Virus record (IMG/VR): IMGVR_UViG_3300043775_002552
Location: 1-64,000 of that record
Origin: a virus
Strand: one strand, 5' to 3'
Length of the DNA stretch: 64,000 bases
A program made the position numbers and the translations under genes. The notes beneath the pieces are model-generated. The model was given only the letters and a program-made list of their open reading frames with translations. It had not been told where the DNA came from and did no database searches. Of the stretch, positions 36,301 to 44,286 are shown piece after piece; position 1 is the first letter of the stretch, and each line of letters begins with the position of its first letter.

Positions 36301-36377
36301 ATAATTTAATTAAATTATACCAAGCAAAAGGGGAGAATGGTCCTAAATATAATTTTGTAAAAGATTTTAGAGGATAG
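30387..36377 (+). CDS. Giant tail/baseplate protein with YGP repeats and OmpA-like segment
   Basis: 1996 aa. Residues about 55-470 hold eight imperfect ~50-residue repeats of the form LYTNNIYGP...YG..VNINQN...GEY. A tail-tube-like region (GRTEPIYTYGSTSRSGSIGF, about residues 1030-1050) and a second conserved block (CILRIGDFYHTKIVIDSLGF, about 1490-1570) with GVQPMIVDVKMSF and LQNALSFNYYANTEMYDER resemble baseplate tube-junction proteins (gp48/gp54 group), tentatively. Residues about 1241-1290 (LTLEVKGNALPYLS...NKKLSEKRFNSLKEYL) match an OmpA-like peptidoglycan-binding pattern. It is followed 4 nt later by the gp53-like gene. No enzyme motif was seen. Confidence 0.65.
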   Translation: MESPLSFDSSENFRKKLLVRNLKPYSVDQSFNSSDVPGISDITLIDYSVIDSPSIDEIGQKQEGILYVQNQYAPNDQKELYGNVVNINLNQNTKSNDGIYDFSKTIGSQLETRGNSQEMLLYVNNLYGPNGDDKFGNTVNINENLQTNGNLGEYNLNFTNQSKLELFGNQQEIFLYTNNIYGPQNNNSYGETVDINQNLQLTTNVGEYDFTDSIGSKLESIGNFQEQVLYTNNIYGPSDNTSYGDSVNINQNKQFTANVGEYGPTTGTNPKTTDQSRNDSYVLNEYGPEDNDGYGTDINPVIESNLQTTSNRGFYDSNIGLYGDDLSLTLTPTPKTPSQYRDDLYVVNEYGPDNIDGYGFDVNPRFGANLQTTSNQGPYNEGASSGPELTSDQSRTFAYVKNEYGPESDNGYGDQINSIIDTNLQTTSNQGEYDYVLSPLPLTSTQSQAEAYGDNKYVNGDGSYEEVTISDLTEIIERTFLPYAESETTFIFVPSIYTPFEILEKQNPQGSDGSLSQDSSLAQLGAERLQKEFKARVALELLQQTVNRVNAFDTSINTDTGNVSVKPNTDPFNVIGIVSGNIPLLARDFTVTRPDLFLGQGINFAAKLAGLYSPYSYIPGEYFDYPKKRLVNQALENPIGAATQAIAGLVNKVTSLNIENGSELFLANTSQATSDLLFEQLSYNPYRPDYRGNSLRDPNLLAPKPIYYIGDRKSLLKSITPINQQPENRFGDITDAAVFGHGGLGTDYETYKERSVGKNFLFGLNSRGYYDGANNPNGTDAGTIYGGFTWGSSDSGTIGKKIGYNNEVYGEAGQDEVLLSGLRGTLAGDYGSFRPDSILDVTNKLVLKSEEASGLYKQRHVGNAISQVSKVFNDGNIELTKGSRVIRYSTPTSKNSENANDVVGYEYCRVFTKDNPYYLYSNLQKTAKNIRGFDNSVLTNTYNLNIAPTSDFNSSTIDYANRKVKKYMFSLENLAWRTSNSPGFTVEDLPVSEIGPNGGRIMWFPPYDLTFSEDVKTNWTDHTFLGRTEPIYTYGSTSRSGSIGFKILVDHPSILNTIVKKELAKTSPESKLTKVVDSFFAGCTQYDIYDLLKKFAEFSISDVYAVRQELGDIASGAGVPETTQETKSGDFSVYFNKVSLFFDNNSPTDDTTSYDTLLTEYKNKIDGEYQTRCKNIFINYSNKDYEADIVAQKQDVNFFEDTIDATVAGINDFKKYIESNYDTFNTKLLKDIKGFLKQKEGNELTLEVKGNALPYLSKSDNKKLSEKRFNSLKEYLKKDKDIGKLVDKQFIIVDKSDGKPIFSLNNENNYDKIDCNTPFKGQDADKETGVYSVNAMFCRSLQITNILLKENNKPNGDNPDSENTSTLPENGIEQKEGTETTPQEIKPQIPPNTRKDIVKRLLRKLLKESDYFEMIQENEPMLYDGIKQKLRHFDPAFHSMTPEGLNSRLTFLQQCMRPGDTIPTVKNVEGETTKLDYSDAFNSAFGSPPICILRIGDFYHTKIVIDSLGFTYDDVAFDLNPEGIGVQPMIVDVKMSFNFIGGQGLREPIEKLQNALSFNYYANTEMYDERADETEPVSDKLTAELIALGQEALGIRTNTTTKPNTDGGDPIGTIVNQIVDPNNGAVTGDIFYEKPFNDYVNTTKNYFESVIDGLSQINNDFLYGGLILATKERNYVEGTIRGGGTGATETKLFGHNVNLQQKVDTLFEKTNKDVKDDVSPLLEDINTKNFKNSDIRDYKKKIEELLNTKQQDYLSNLKKSLLKSDQEQLNLIKLIDKLSFVSGDKDGYKTSKGVAVIYQISGKTEGGTTNTLVDYKKDMDTIIGDTQKFYSTLYKYKLIPSGTTEEYNENFDFEIPFFPYTNVDTTKPVENRLYMTLGVDIIDKKIDVINNLYSSVENSDNSADWKLYIENTVNKLSTKYIKCSSDFAISNNKFINDEFILSIKTNYRKDLTSKKRTMNYSVQTPTNTTDGNNLIKLYQAKGENGPKYNFVKDFRG
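30560..31800 (+). repeat. Eight-fold YGP protein repeat array (DNA level)
   Basis: About eight diverged units of roughly 130-190 bp encode Y-x-x-N-x-Y-G-P, then Y-G-x-x-(V/I)-N, then L-Q-T-x-x-N-x-G-x-Y. The units differ in linker length, so they are old duplications rather than a recent tandem array. Confidence 0.75.
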
Positions 36378-36381
36378 TATT

Positions 36382-36699
36382 ATGCAGTATTATGATAGAT
36401 ATGGGAATTTTTTAATAAATGGGCAACAAAGTGTTGTCCCTTATGTAACGTTACCATTAAAAGCCACAGACCAAAGATATGTATATCGAACTAATAGAAG
36501 TCGATTAGACAAAATAAGTTTTGAAAAATACGGAACACCATCATTTGGGTGGTTAATTTTACAGGCCAATCCAATTTATGGTGGATTAGAAAGTAATATA
36601 CCTGATGGAACAAATTTAATTATACCATTTCCTTTAATCTCTTCTCTTCAAGACTACAAATCGGCAATAGATAACTATATATTTTATTATGGCAGGTAA
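36382..36699 (+). CDS. Baseplate wedge protein (T4 gp53-like)
   Basis: 105 aa. YVYRTNRSRLDKISFEKYGT, then PSFGWLILQANPIYG and IPDGTNLIIPFPL, matches the gp53/LysM-like pattern (R-x-D-x-I-S/A-Y-x-x-Y-G, a W, N-P/N, then I-P-x-G-x-x-L-x-I-P). gp53 joins baseplate wedges at the centre in T4. T4 gp53 is 196 aa, so this one is a minimal core. It overlaps the next gene by 11 nt, indicating coupling. Confidence 0.7.
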   Translation: MQYYDRYGNFLINGQQSVVPYVTLPLKATDQRYVYRTNRSRLDKISFEKYGTPSFGWLILQANPIYGGLESNIPDGTNLIIPFPLISSLQDYKSAIDNYIFYYGR

Positions 36700-39600
36700 G
36701 ATTCAAACAAAAAATGTATACGTAGATACTGAATATGATAATATAATCATTATAGATCCAAATCTAATTAGAGAGGCTGATGGGTCACCATCAAAAAGAT
36801 TAGTTGATCACGAAGATTTAGTTTACTATGCGAATTTAGAAACCAAAGTGGTTCCTAGAACTAAATTTGCGGCTGGAGAAGATTTAGAGCTGGTTAATAC
36901 CGGTATTGCAAGTTTTATTGGAGGTAATTCTAACGAGTCATTAAATTTTTTACAACCAAAAAAAAATTTAGGAGAAAACGAAAGAAATTATTTTGACACT
37001 AGTTGGTCTGATCAGTTAACGGGAAAAGGATCAAGAAATCAACAAGGGGCTAATCAAACGGTTTCCAACACGTCATTTAATGATGTTACCGATGCGTTAG
37101 GAAATAAAACAATAAAAGAAAAAACAACTCGTACTGTTGCAAATTATAAAGACACACAAACTTTAGGTATAAAGTCAATAAAAGTAACCGTAAATGCCGC
37201 TGGAGTACCAAGTGTCGATATGACTTTAGTTGATATACAAGGTAGAACTCTTTTTGAACAAGGAGAAAATTCACTATATTCAGTATTTTTTAATTTACCA
37301 TATCCTGCGTTTTATTTAACCCTTAAAGGTTATTATGGTAAGGCAATTAGATACCAACTGGCATTAATATCATTTAATGCTAAATTAGATTCAAGTAACG
37401 GAAATTTTGATATAAGTTTAAAACTTATAGGTAGACCAAGTGCTCTTTTATTTGACACACTTTTAACTTATGGTAAAACTTTACCAAAAATGTATAAAAA
37501 AGAAATTGTTCAAAATGGGAAAACTTTCACAAGTGACCAAGTTGGTACTGGATCACAAGGTCAAAGAAATGTAGATTACAGCCTTGGACGACAATATTTA
37601 GAATCAACGTATGCATATTACGAGTCAAAAGGATTAATACCTGAAGGTTTCCCAAGATTGGGTATAGAAGATTTTACAATGAAAGTAGAGTCTTTTAGTG
37701 AGTGGTTAAAACAAGAAACGGGTAAAGGTAATTTTAATGTTTTATCCGATGTTTATAAATTTAGAACTGATCTTTTAGGTTTAAAAACTGAAGTATATGA
37801 CTTAGCTATATCAAAATATTTGGATTTAAATAATCCTTTTGTTATAAACGACGAAATATATTATCCATTTCTTAGTGGTATCAATGAGACAACACAAAAG
37901 GCGTTTAATTCTCAAGTTAGAAGTGCAATCACACAATATAAGGCAGATTTAGAAGCAAACCCATCACTTGGGAAAGGTGGAGTAATCCAAGTTTATAAAG
38001 ATCCGAAAAAGGTAAATAGTACACCAACAAGAATTGGAGAAATAAAAATAACAATTGATGATGATATCATACAAGAAAGAGAATTTTCAACAGCACCTTT
38101 AACACAAAAAGATTATGAACAAACATATACCCAAAGATTTGGAAAAAACCCAAGTGAAAACCCAAATGATTTTAGTGAGTTTGTAATAAATCTTACAAAT
38201 CAAATACAAGCGGTTGGATACAAAATTGAAAACGGAAAATTAGTGGCTAAACCTTTTTATTTTTACAAATACGGAACAAAAGATAAGTTTGGCAACCTAT
38301 TAGTTGAAACACCAAAACCCGGATTTTTAAAAAAATGGAAGGACATTAATGCAGAACTTGATATAAAAGAAATAGAAATAGAAGAAGAACTAGGTACTTT
38401 TATAGCCAAAACGGCTTCTGTTGACACAACAAACGGTTTAGGGTTTGTTCCGTCCATAAGAAATATTTTTGCAGTTTTATTTGCCGGAGTTGATTCTTTT
38501 TATCGTTTAATGGATAAAACACATAGGGATGCTTGGAATTTAAGGGAAAACGCAAAAAGATTAGAAACAATACAAGAAGGAAAAAGTAAATTCATAGGTA
38601 ACGATAGAATTATTTATCCTTGGCCATTATATTATGCCGAAGAGTTTGATTCGAAAAATAATAAAAAATCATATGTAGTACAATATATTGGAGACCCAAA
38701 ATACACAAGTTTAACTAACGGTACTAACTACACGGTATGGCCTGAGGTAGAATTTACCGAAGAGTTTTTAACCGGTATGGCTAGTAAACTTGTAAGTAAA
38801 CCATCAAATGCTGGTAACCCAACAACAGTAGTTAAAAAAAATCAAGTAAATTCAATTTACAATAAAGATTTTGCGTATCCTACAAACACTACCGCAAACT
38901 TTTTAACTGAATTTTTAGAAAGATCATATATAAATGCACATTACGGGAAATTCAACTCAGACAAGTTACAAAATATTATTAAAATTCAAATGGCTGATTT
39001 GGAGGGTGAAAACATAAAAGAAAGTGTTAATGGAGATTTTGAAATAATTGATTTTTTTCAAAACCAAGTAAAAAATGCTTCCGATTTTTATACGTTTATG
39101 GAAAGAACTTTTCCAAATAGTACGTGGTTCAGGTATAAAAATAATATTTTCTCAACAAATTATTTAGTTAATCAATTAAGTACTGGAGGTACTCAAACAA
39201 TATTAAGTACCGATTATATTAGTTCTATAACGGTAGATACTACTGCCGATTTAAGAGATAAAGTTTCTGAATATTTAGAAGACACTATTTCAAATGAAAA
39301 ATCATTATTGGACCTATATCCATTTACCGAAAATAGTTGGATGATAAAAAACATGGGTAATAGTGTTGTTGGTGGGTTTAAAGAGACAACAAAAATTTAC
39401 ACAATAGAGGATAATATAGAAAAAATAATCAGAGACAGTAAAGATAAAAACGGAAACGAAATAAACCTTATTACTAATAGTAGGGTATTTGTAAACGCAC
39501 TAAATAATATATCAAACCCAACAAATGGTGGGGAAGTTGCAGTTAAGGATGCTCAGTCATTAAAACAATTTTTTGATAATAGAGTTACTGATGTTGAGCA

Positions 39601-42600
39601 AAGAGATTTCTTTTTAACTGAGTCAGTAATAAATTATGGTGCATCATATAGTGGTCAGGTTCAAACAAAAAAACAAACAAATACAATATTAAATACGCCA
39701 TATTTTGTTAATGCGATAAGTAAAGGGGTTGAGTTAGAAAAAATTAGCGGTGATACTCCATATGCAACTTTAGGTTATTTATTTCTTAATTCTTTACCAC
39801 TTATAACAACAAGAGAAAGATTAAAAAATAGAGTATTAGGTGACCAAGAAGATTTAGATTATTTATCTACATCATTTAATAAAATATCAGCTTACCATAA
39901 ATTACCATATGCTTGGGTTTTAAAATATGGATCAATTTGGCATAGATATAAAAGATACGTTGAAGATCAAGTTGATATTTTAGACGACGTATGGAAAGAT
40001 TTGGATTATGCAAAAAATTATGACCCAATAACAAATGATAAAACAAAAACATATCAATTAAAGTTAACCAGTTTAACAGGCACAAGTAGTGTAATGTTAC
40101 AAAACATTATAACACCACCAATTCCGTTGTCTAATACGAACAATTATAATGTGGGGTTTTATCCAAAAATTATTAACGATGTTTATTATTACTTTTCTAA
40201 AAAAGATCTTTTTGTTGACCCTACAACAAAAAAATTTGACGTTACAGATGCAACAATACTTTCTGCTCAGAATGACAAAAATTTAGAAATAAATAAAAAT
40301 AGTAAGTCATCATATTTAATTGCGCCTTTAGATGTTAATGGAAATCAACAATATTTGGTTAATACATTTTACTCCACGATGAGAGTAAATGGTAATACAG
40401 ATTTACCATTTTACACTGAAGATTTAACTTTACTATTCCCGTCTATGGGGTCATTTGGAATTAATTTTACAGGTAACACATCATTCAATCAATCACTGTT
40501 TGAATGTTTTGACGATCAAAAGAAAAATAAAATTTCTTTAACAGATAATCCGGCATTTTATAATGGAACCGTAAGGTCGCTATGGAAAGGACCAAATTTT
40601 GGTTATTTTGATAATAGTAATATTAAAAAACCACAACCATATGAGTACATGAAAAAAGTCAAATCGTTGGTTGAAATACAAAGTTCTTATGATTTATTAA
40701 ATTACGACGAAGATTATTCTACAATTGAAGAAATATTTGGAATTTTTAATAAAGAAACATTGGATTTGTTTGAAAAGTATTTTTTATTATTTGTTTCACC
40801 TGTCGCATCTAACGAAGGTATTGTATTAGAAAACGAATTGTTTGGAGCTACATTAGAGAGTCCACCTGTAAATATCCCCGTTCAGTCAAGAAGATTATTT
40901 TATTATATGAAATCATTGTTCTGTGTGGAACAAATAGGTTCTGATTACACAAATAGACAAATGGAGACATTCACTTCAAATATACTGTTTTTATTTCAAA
41001 ACGTATTATTTAGAAATGGAAATCCAGGAAACTTTAACAGAAAATTGTTTAATGACTTTTCAGAATCAACAAATTATGCAACACAGGCTGAATTTTTAAA
41101 AACAACACCTGATCCGTATTTAAATAACTTACCGCCAAGTATAACAATACAAACATCTAAATCGTCATACCCCGATGAATGGAAAACCCTTCAACTATAT
41201 GTTGGGTTTTCAACTATTAATAATATGTCCTATAGTGCTCAATCATATATTACGGATTTCTTTAGTGATAATAATATTGGATTTAATGAAAATAACATTA
41301 TAAAATATGCGCCACTTATAAAATTATACGCAACGTATAAATTAGACGACCCAACATTTAATAATATTAAATTCAAAACAATAATTCTTGATTTTTTAAA
41401 TTCAACACAAAAATATCAAGATGATATGATTACAGAAACAATAAGGTATTTGAAAAAAAATCTACCTTCTGTAACACCTGTAAGCGCAGTTAACCCAATT
41501 TCAACAGTTAGTGGTAACGTTATAAAATTAGAAACATATTCAACACTTAAGACATTAAACGATAAATGGATTGCCGGAAGTGACTTTCAAACTAAAACAT
41601 TGTTTGAGGATTTCTTATTTATGGATAGGGCAAATAACGACATTGGGGATAAATTCACAATAGATTTATTTGCGGTTAAGAGTCTTATAGAAAATAACGA
41701 TAAGGCGACCATGATGGATATTGTAAGTAAAATATTAGGAGACAACAACTTTATATTTTTTGCAATGCCGGCGTACATAAACTTTTATAACTTACAAAAG
41801 TCGGTAAGAGACAATGAAGAAATACCATATGACATACCTAATTCACTTTTTGGTACTTATCTTAATGTGGACTATATAAATTCGAAACCAAAGTTTTTAT
41901 GTATGTACACTGGTAAAGGATCTGAGAACTTACCAAGTGATGCAGAATTTAATAAGTTTGATAGTGACTCAATGGATTTAACAAAACCTGCACAACAAAC
42001 AGTTTCTTCAAGTAATGTTAATTTAGATAAAGAAAAGTCAAATGTATTGGTCGGGTTTAATGTTGATTTTGGAATCCAACACCAAAACATTTTTAAAGAT
42101 TTATCATTAGATATGTCTGAAAATAAAAATACCGCTGAGACATTTAAAATACAATCACAAATTGCAAATTCGGCATCGGGAGATAAAGTTGCTCAACAAT
42201 CAACATCATTATATAGTATATATAGAACAAGATCATATACTTGTGGTGTTAATTCTATGGGTAATGTAATGATACAACCCACTATGTATTTTAACCTTAG
42301 ACACGTTCCTCTTTTTAGAGGTGCTTATTGGATACAGGAAGTGTCTCATGACATTAACGACAAAGAATTTAAAACGGACTTTAAAGGAATTAGAATGCCA
42401 ATATTTAGTTTTCCTGATCCTGATAGTTATACTGCGTCGATTAATAAAAGTTTAGTTGAAAGAATAAAACCTGACGCAATTGCTACTGGAACTACAAATT
42501 GGCCTATGGGTGCTGGTTTTAAAAGAGACCCTGACGCGACATTAAACAATACACCATTAAAAAGTACAGAACAGGAATGTAAAGATAATTTAAATGCTGC

Positions 42601-43201
42601 TTATAGTACTTATTCAGGTATACCTGCTGAAACAAGAATTATAAGTGGGGATGATTTGAAAAATAAACTTAGTGCGTACACAGTAAACTTAAAAGCTTTA
42701 CTATATGGTACTGCGATGAGAAACCCCTCAAATAGAAGAAACGGAGACAACCAAGAACAAATCAGCACATTTAATTACAACATATTTGGTTTTGATCTTA
42801 AAAATAAATACGGAGGAAGTATTGCAACCGCATACCTAAATGCATCTTATGCTTGTGTTGCCATTGAAAATATAACAACACCGATCGTTAACTTCAAAAG
42901 TTACAAACAGTGTATTGAAATGGCAAATGCATTATATGGTACATGGATTGCAATAATACCTGACGTTGCGGCATTAAGTACTGAAACCACACCTGAAAGA
43001 AAAACGGCAGATGCCCTTGCGAGATTTTATATAACATTAATTGAAAATAAATGGACAAAAAATACTGCACCAACTAAAAATGATATATATAATAATAGTG
43101 ATGTTATACAGACAACTCAGGCTTACGGACCTGACCAGCCAAATGGGGCATTAGATGCGTATATTGACGTTTTTGAGTATGCGTTGAAAAAAGTTTCTTA
43201 A
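36689..43201 (+). CDS. Giant baseplate hub-like protein (gp27/gpD-like segments)
   Basis: 2170 aa, the longest gene here. A segment at about residues 160-260 (VDMTLVDIQGRTLFEQGENS, NLPYPAFYLTLKGYYGKAI, FDISLKLIGRPSALLFDTL) looks like a tail-tube/hub barrel. Near residues 1848-1905, CGVNSMGNVMIQPTMYFNLR, then VPLFRGAYWIQEVSHDI and FKTDFKGIRMP, follows the pattern of hub proteins of the gp27/gpD class (entry into a cylinder wall). The rest is low-similarity structural sequence. The last ~230 residues (after SFPDPDSYTASINKS) hold a separate helical domain with FNYNIFGFDLKNKYGG and YKQCIEMANALYGTW, which could be a lysozyme-like or other domain; I cannot identify it. It starts inside the gp53-like gene. 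Confidence 0.6.
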   Translation: MAGKIQTKNVYVDTEYDNIIIIDPNLIREADGSPSKRLVDHEDLVYYANLETKVVPRTKFAAGEDLELVNTGIASFIGGNSNESLNFLQPKKNLGENERNYFDTSWSDQLTGKGSRNQQGANQTVSNTSFNDVTDALGNKTIKEKTTRTVANYKDTQTLGIKSIKVTVNAAGVPSVDMTLVDIQGRTLFEQGENSLYSVFFNLPYPAFYLTLKGYYGKAIRYQLALISFNAKLDSSNGNFDISLKLIGRPSALLFDTLLTYGKTLPKMYKKEIVQNGKTFTSDQVGTGSQGQRNVDYSLGRQYLESTYAYYESKGLIPEGFPRLGIEDFTMKVESFSEWLKQETGKGNFNVLSDVYKFRTDLLGLKTEVYDLAISKYLDLNNPFVINDEIYYPFLSGINETTQKAFNSQVRSAITQYKADLEANPSLGKGGVIQVYKDPKKVNSTPTRIGEIKITIDDDIIQEREFSTAPLTQKDYEQTYTQRFGKNPSENPNDFSEFVINLTNQIQAVGYKIENGKLVAKPFYFYKYGTKDKFGNLLVETPKPGFLKKWKDINAELDIKEIEIEEELGTFIAKTASVDTTNGLGFVPSIRNIFAVLFAGVDSFYRLMDKTHRDAWNLRENAKRLETIQEGKSKFIGNDRIIYPWPLYYAEEFDSKNNKKSYVVQYIGDPKYTSLTNGTNYTVWPEVEFTEEFLTGMASKLVSKPSNAGNPTTVVKKNQVNSIYNKDFAYPTNTTANFLTEFLERSYINAHYGKFNSDKLQNIIKIQMADLEGENIKESVNGDFEIIDFFQNQVKNASDFYTFMERTFPNSTWFRYKNNIFSTNYLVNQLSTGGTQTILSTDYISSITVDTTADLRDKVSEYLEDTISNEKSLLDLYPFTENSWMIKNMGNSVVGGFKETTKIYTIEDNIEKIIRDSKDKNGNEINLITNSRVFVNALNNISNPTNGGEVAVKDAQSLKQFFDNRVTDVEQRDFFLTESVINYGASYSGQVQTKKQTNTILNTPYFVNAISKGVELEKISGDTPYATLGYLFLNSLPLITTRERLKNRVLGDQEDLDYLSTSFNKISAYHKLPYAWVLKYGSIWHRYKRYVEDQVDILDDVWKDLDYAKNYDPITNDKTKTYQLKLTSLTGTSSVMLQNIITPPIPLSNTNNYNVGFYPKIINDVYYYFSKKDLFVDPTTKKFDVTDATILSAQNDKNLEINKNSKSSYLIAPLDVNGNQQYLVNTFYSTMRVNGNTDLPFYTEDLTLLFPSMGSFGINFTGNTSFNQSLFECFDDQKKNKISLTDNPAFYNGTVRSLWKGPNFGYFDNSNIKKPQPYEYMKKVKSLVEIQSSYDLLNYDEDYSTIEEIFGIFNKETLDLFEKYFLLFVSPVASNEGIVLENELFGATLESPPVNIPVQSRRLFYYMKSLFCVEQIGSDYTNRQMETFTSNILFLFQNVLFRNGNPGNFNRKLFNDFSESTNYATQAEFLKTTPDPYLNNLPPSITIQTSKSSYPDEWKTLQLYVGFSTINNMSYSAQSYITDFFSDNNIGFNENNIIKYAPLIKLYATYKLDDPTFNNIKFKTIILDFLNSTQKYQDDMITETIRYLKKNLPSVTPVSAVNPISTVSGNVIKLETYSTLKTLNDKWIAGSDFQTKTLFEDFLFMDRANNDIGDKFTIDLFAVKSLIENNDKATMMDIVSKILGDNNFIFFAMPAYINFYNLQKSVRDNEEIPYDIPNSLFGTYLNVDYINSKPKFLCMYTGKGSENLPSDAEFNKFDSDSMDLTKPAQQTVSSSNVNLDKEKSNVLVGFNVDFGIQHQNIFKDLSLDMSENKNTAETFKIQSQIANSASGDKVAQQSTSLYSIYRTRSYTCGVNSMGNVMIQPTMYFNLRHVPLFRGAYWIQEVSHDINDKEFKTDFKGIRMPIFSFPDPDSYTASINKSLVERIKPDAIATGTTNWPMGAGFKRDPDATLNNTPLKSTEQECKDNLNAAYSTYSGIPAETRIISGDDLKNKLSAYTVNLKALLYGTAMRNPSNRRNGDNQEQISTFNYNIFGFDLKNKYGGSIATAYLNASYACVAIENITTPIVNFKSYKQCIEMANALYGTWIAIIPDVAALSTETTPERKTADALARFYITLIENKWTKNTAPTKNDIYNNSDVIQTTQAYGPDQPNGALDAYIDVFEYALKKVS

Positions 43202-43219
43202 TTTATTCAACTATTATGA

Positions 43220-43227
43220 TATTTATT
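43220..43227 (+). promoter_or_regulatory. TATTTATT motif variant
   Basis: TATTTATT 11 nt before the ATG at 43239. Confidence 0.4.
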
Positions 43228-43238
43228 ATTAAAAGATT

Positions 43239-43463
43239 ATGGATATGAAAAATTTATTAGATAATTATTTGAAAAAAGATACACGTATTTCAGAAAAACA
43301 AATTGAAAATGGGTATAAAGAAGTGTGCGATCTTGATACAGGTGATTGCTACACAGTAAGAATGAAGGATGGTCTTATTGAAAGAGTTGATAACACCAAA
43401 AATGTTAATAGAACATTAAGAGTTGAAACACCTACGGGAGTTAAAACATTATTAAACGGATAA
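43239..43463 (+). CDS. Small hypothetical protein
   Basis: 74 aa, charged; an alternative ATG at 43245 removes two residues. The N-terminal helix (KNLLDNYLKKDTRISEKQIE) precedes a short beta-rich segment (CDLDTGDCYTVRMKDGLIER) with two Cys that could bond or bind metal. No family recognised. It ends 10 nt before the next gene. Confidence 0.55.
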   Translation: MDMKNLLDNYLKKDTRISEKQIENGYKEVCDLDTGDCYTVRMKDGLIERVDNTKNVNRTLRVETPTGVKTLLNG

Positions 43464-43473
43464 AAATAAAGAT

Positions 43474-44163
43474 ATGTCTATAGATAAAAAAATATTAGAA
43501 GAATTAAAAAGGTTTAATCAAATTAACACTTATGTTCTTAAAGAACAGGCAGAAGATGTACCACCTCCACCTGACGCGGCGGGAGGGTTACCTACTGATT
43601 TGCCTCCACCACCGGCAGATGCTGCAGGTGATATTCCTCCACCACCGGCAGATGCGGCTGCAGGGGCACCACCAGCAGATGCTGCGGCAACTGAGGTTCC
43701 TGAACCTGTTGATGTTGAAAACGATCCTGATGTTGACGTTGTTGACGATAAAAAAGAAGATGAGGGTGAAGGTGATACTGAGGAATTAGATATTACTGAT
43801 TTGGTAACCACACAACAAGAAATTAGAGATAAACAAGACGAGTTTATGGATAATATCTTTTCTAAATTAGACGATTTACAAGGTAAATTGGAAGCAATGG
43901 ACGGTATACTTCAAAAAATAGACGGTTTAGAATCTAAGATTGAAAAAATGAGACCAAAAACTCCTGAAGAAAAATTGGAACTTAGAAGTTTAGATTCTGG
44001 TCCATTCAAACAAAAATTAAGTGATTTTTTTGATGAGAAAAAAAGTGAAATGGAAGAAACAGGAAAAAATGAATATGTTTTAACTTCTGACGAAGTTGAA
44101 AGTTTTTCACCATCCGAAATCAAAAAAACATTTAATAAGTATGATATAGAAGAAGAGTTATAA
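43474..44163 (+). CDS. Pro/Ala-rich acidic coiled-coil protein
   Basis: 229 aa. After an N-terminal helix (MSIDKKILEELKRFNQI) comes a Pro/Ala/Asp repeat region (PPPPADAAG-type units, about residues 28-75), then a very acidic stretch, then a coiled coil (about 95-160: LDDLQGKLEAMDGILQKIDG) and a charged C-terminal helix. The composition suggests a disordered spacer joined to an oligomerising part, as in scaffold/internal head proteins or linkers in the tail. Family not recognised. It is ended by a strong terminator. Confidence 0.6.
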   Translation: MSIDKKILEELKRFNQINTYVLKEQAEDVPPPPDAAGGLPTDLPPPPADAAGDIPPPPADAAAGAPPADAAATEVPEPVDVENDPDVDVVDDKKEDEGEGDTEELDITDLVTTQQEIRDKQDEFMDNIFSKLDDLQGKLEAMDGILQKIDGLESKIEKMRPKTPEEKLELRSLDSGPFKQKLSDFFDEKKSEMEETGKNEYVLTSDEVESFSPSEIKKTFNKYDIEEEL

Positions 44164-44184
44164 TTATTTTTTAAATAATAAATT

Positions 44185-44209
44185 AAGGGGTTTTTTAACC
44201 CCTTTTTTT
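44185..44209 (+). terminator. Strong terminator before the replication operon
   Basis: AAGGGGTT (44185-44192), loop TTTT, AACCCCTT (44197-44204), T-run to 44209. Confidence 0.9.
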
Positions 44210-44220
44210 GTTTTATCAAT

Positions 44221-44248
44221 TTGACAATTTAAGAAAATCACTTATAAT
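44221..44248 (+). promoter_or_regulatory. Consensus sigma70-like promoter of SSB/replication operon
   Basis: TTGACA (44221-44226), 16-nt spacer, TATAAT (44243-44248). It sits 38 nt before the ATG at 44287. TTG and TATAATTG also fit the Bacteroidetes -33/-7 elements (TTG and TAnnTTTG with one mismatch). It is the best promoter match in the window. Confidence 0.75.
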
Positions 44249-44286
44249 TGTATAAAGATAAAAGAGTAATAATTAAAAATTAATTT

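Noticed and set aside
43530-43811. Opposite-strand Ser/Gly/Ala-rich frame over the Pro/Ala-rich gene
   Set aside because: Pure reverse complement of the Pro/Ala repeat codons; no promoter or start signal.
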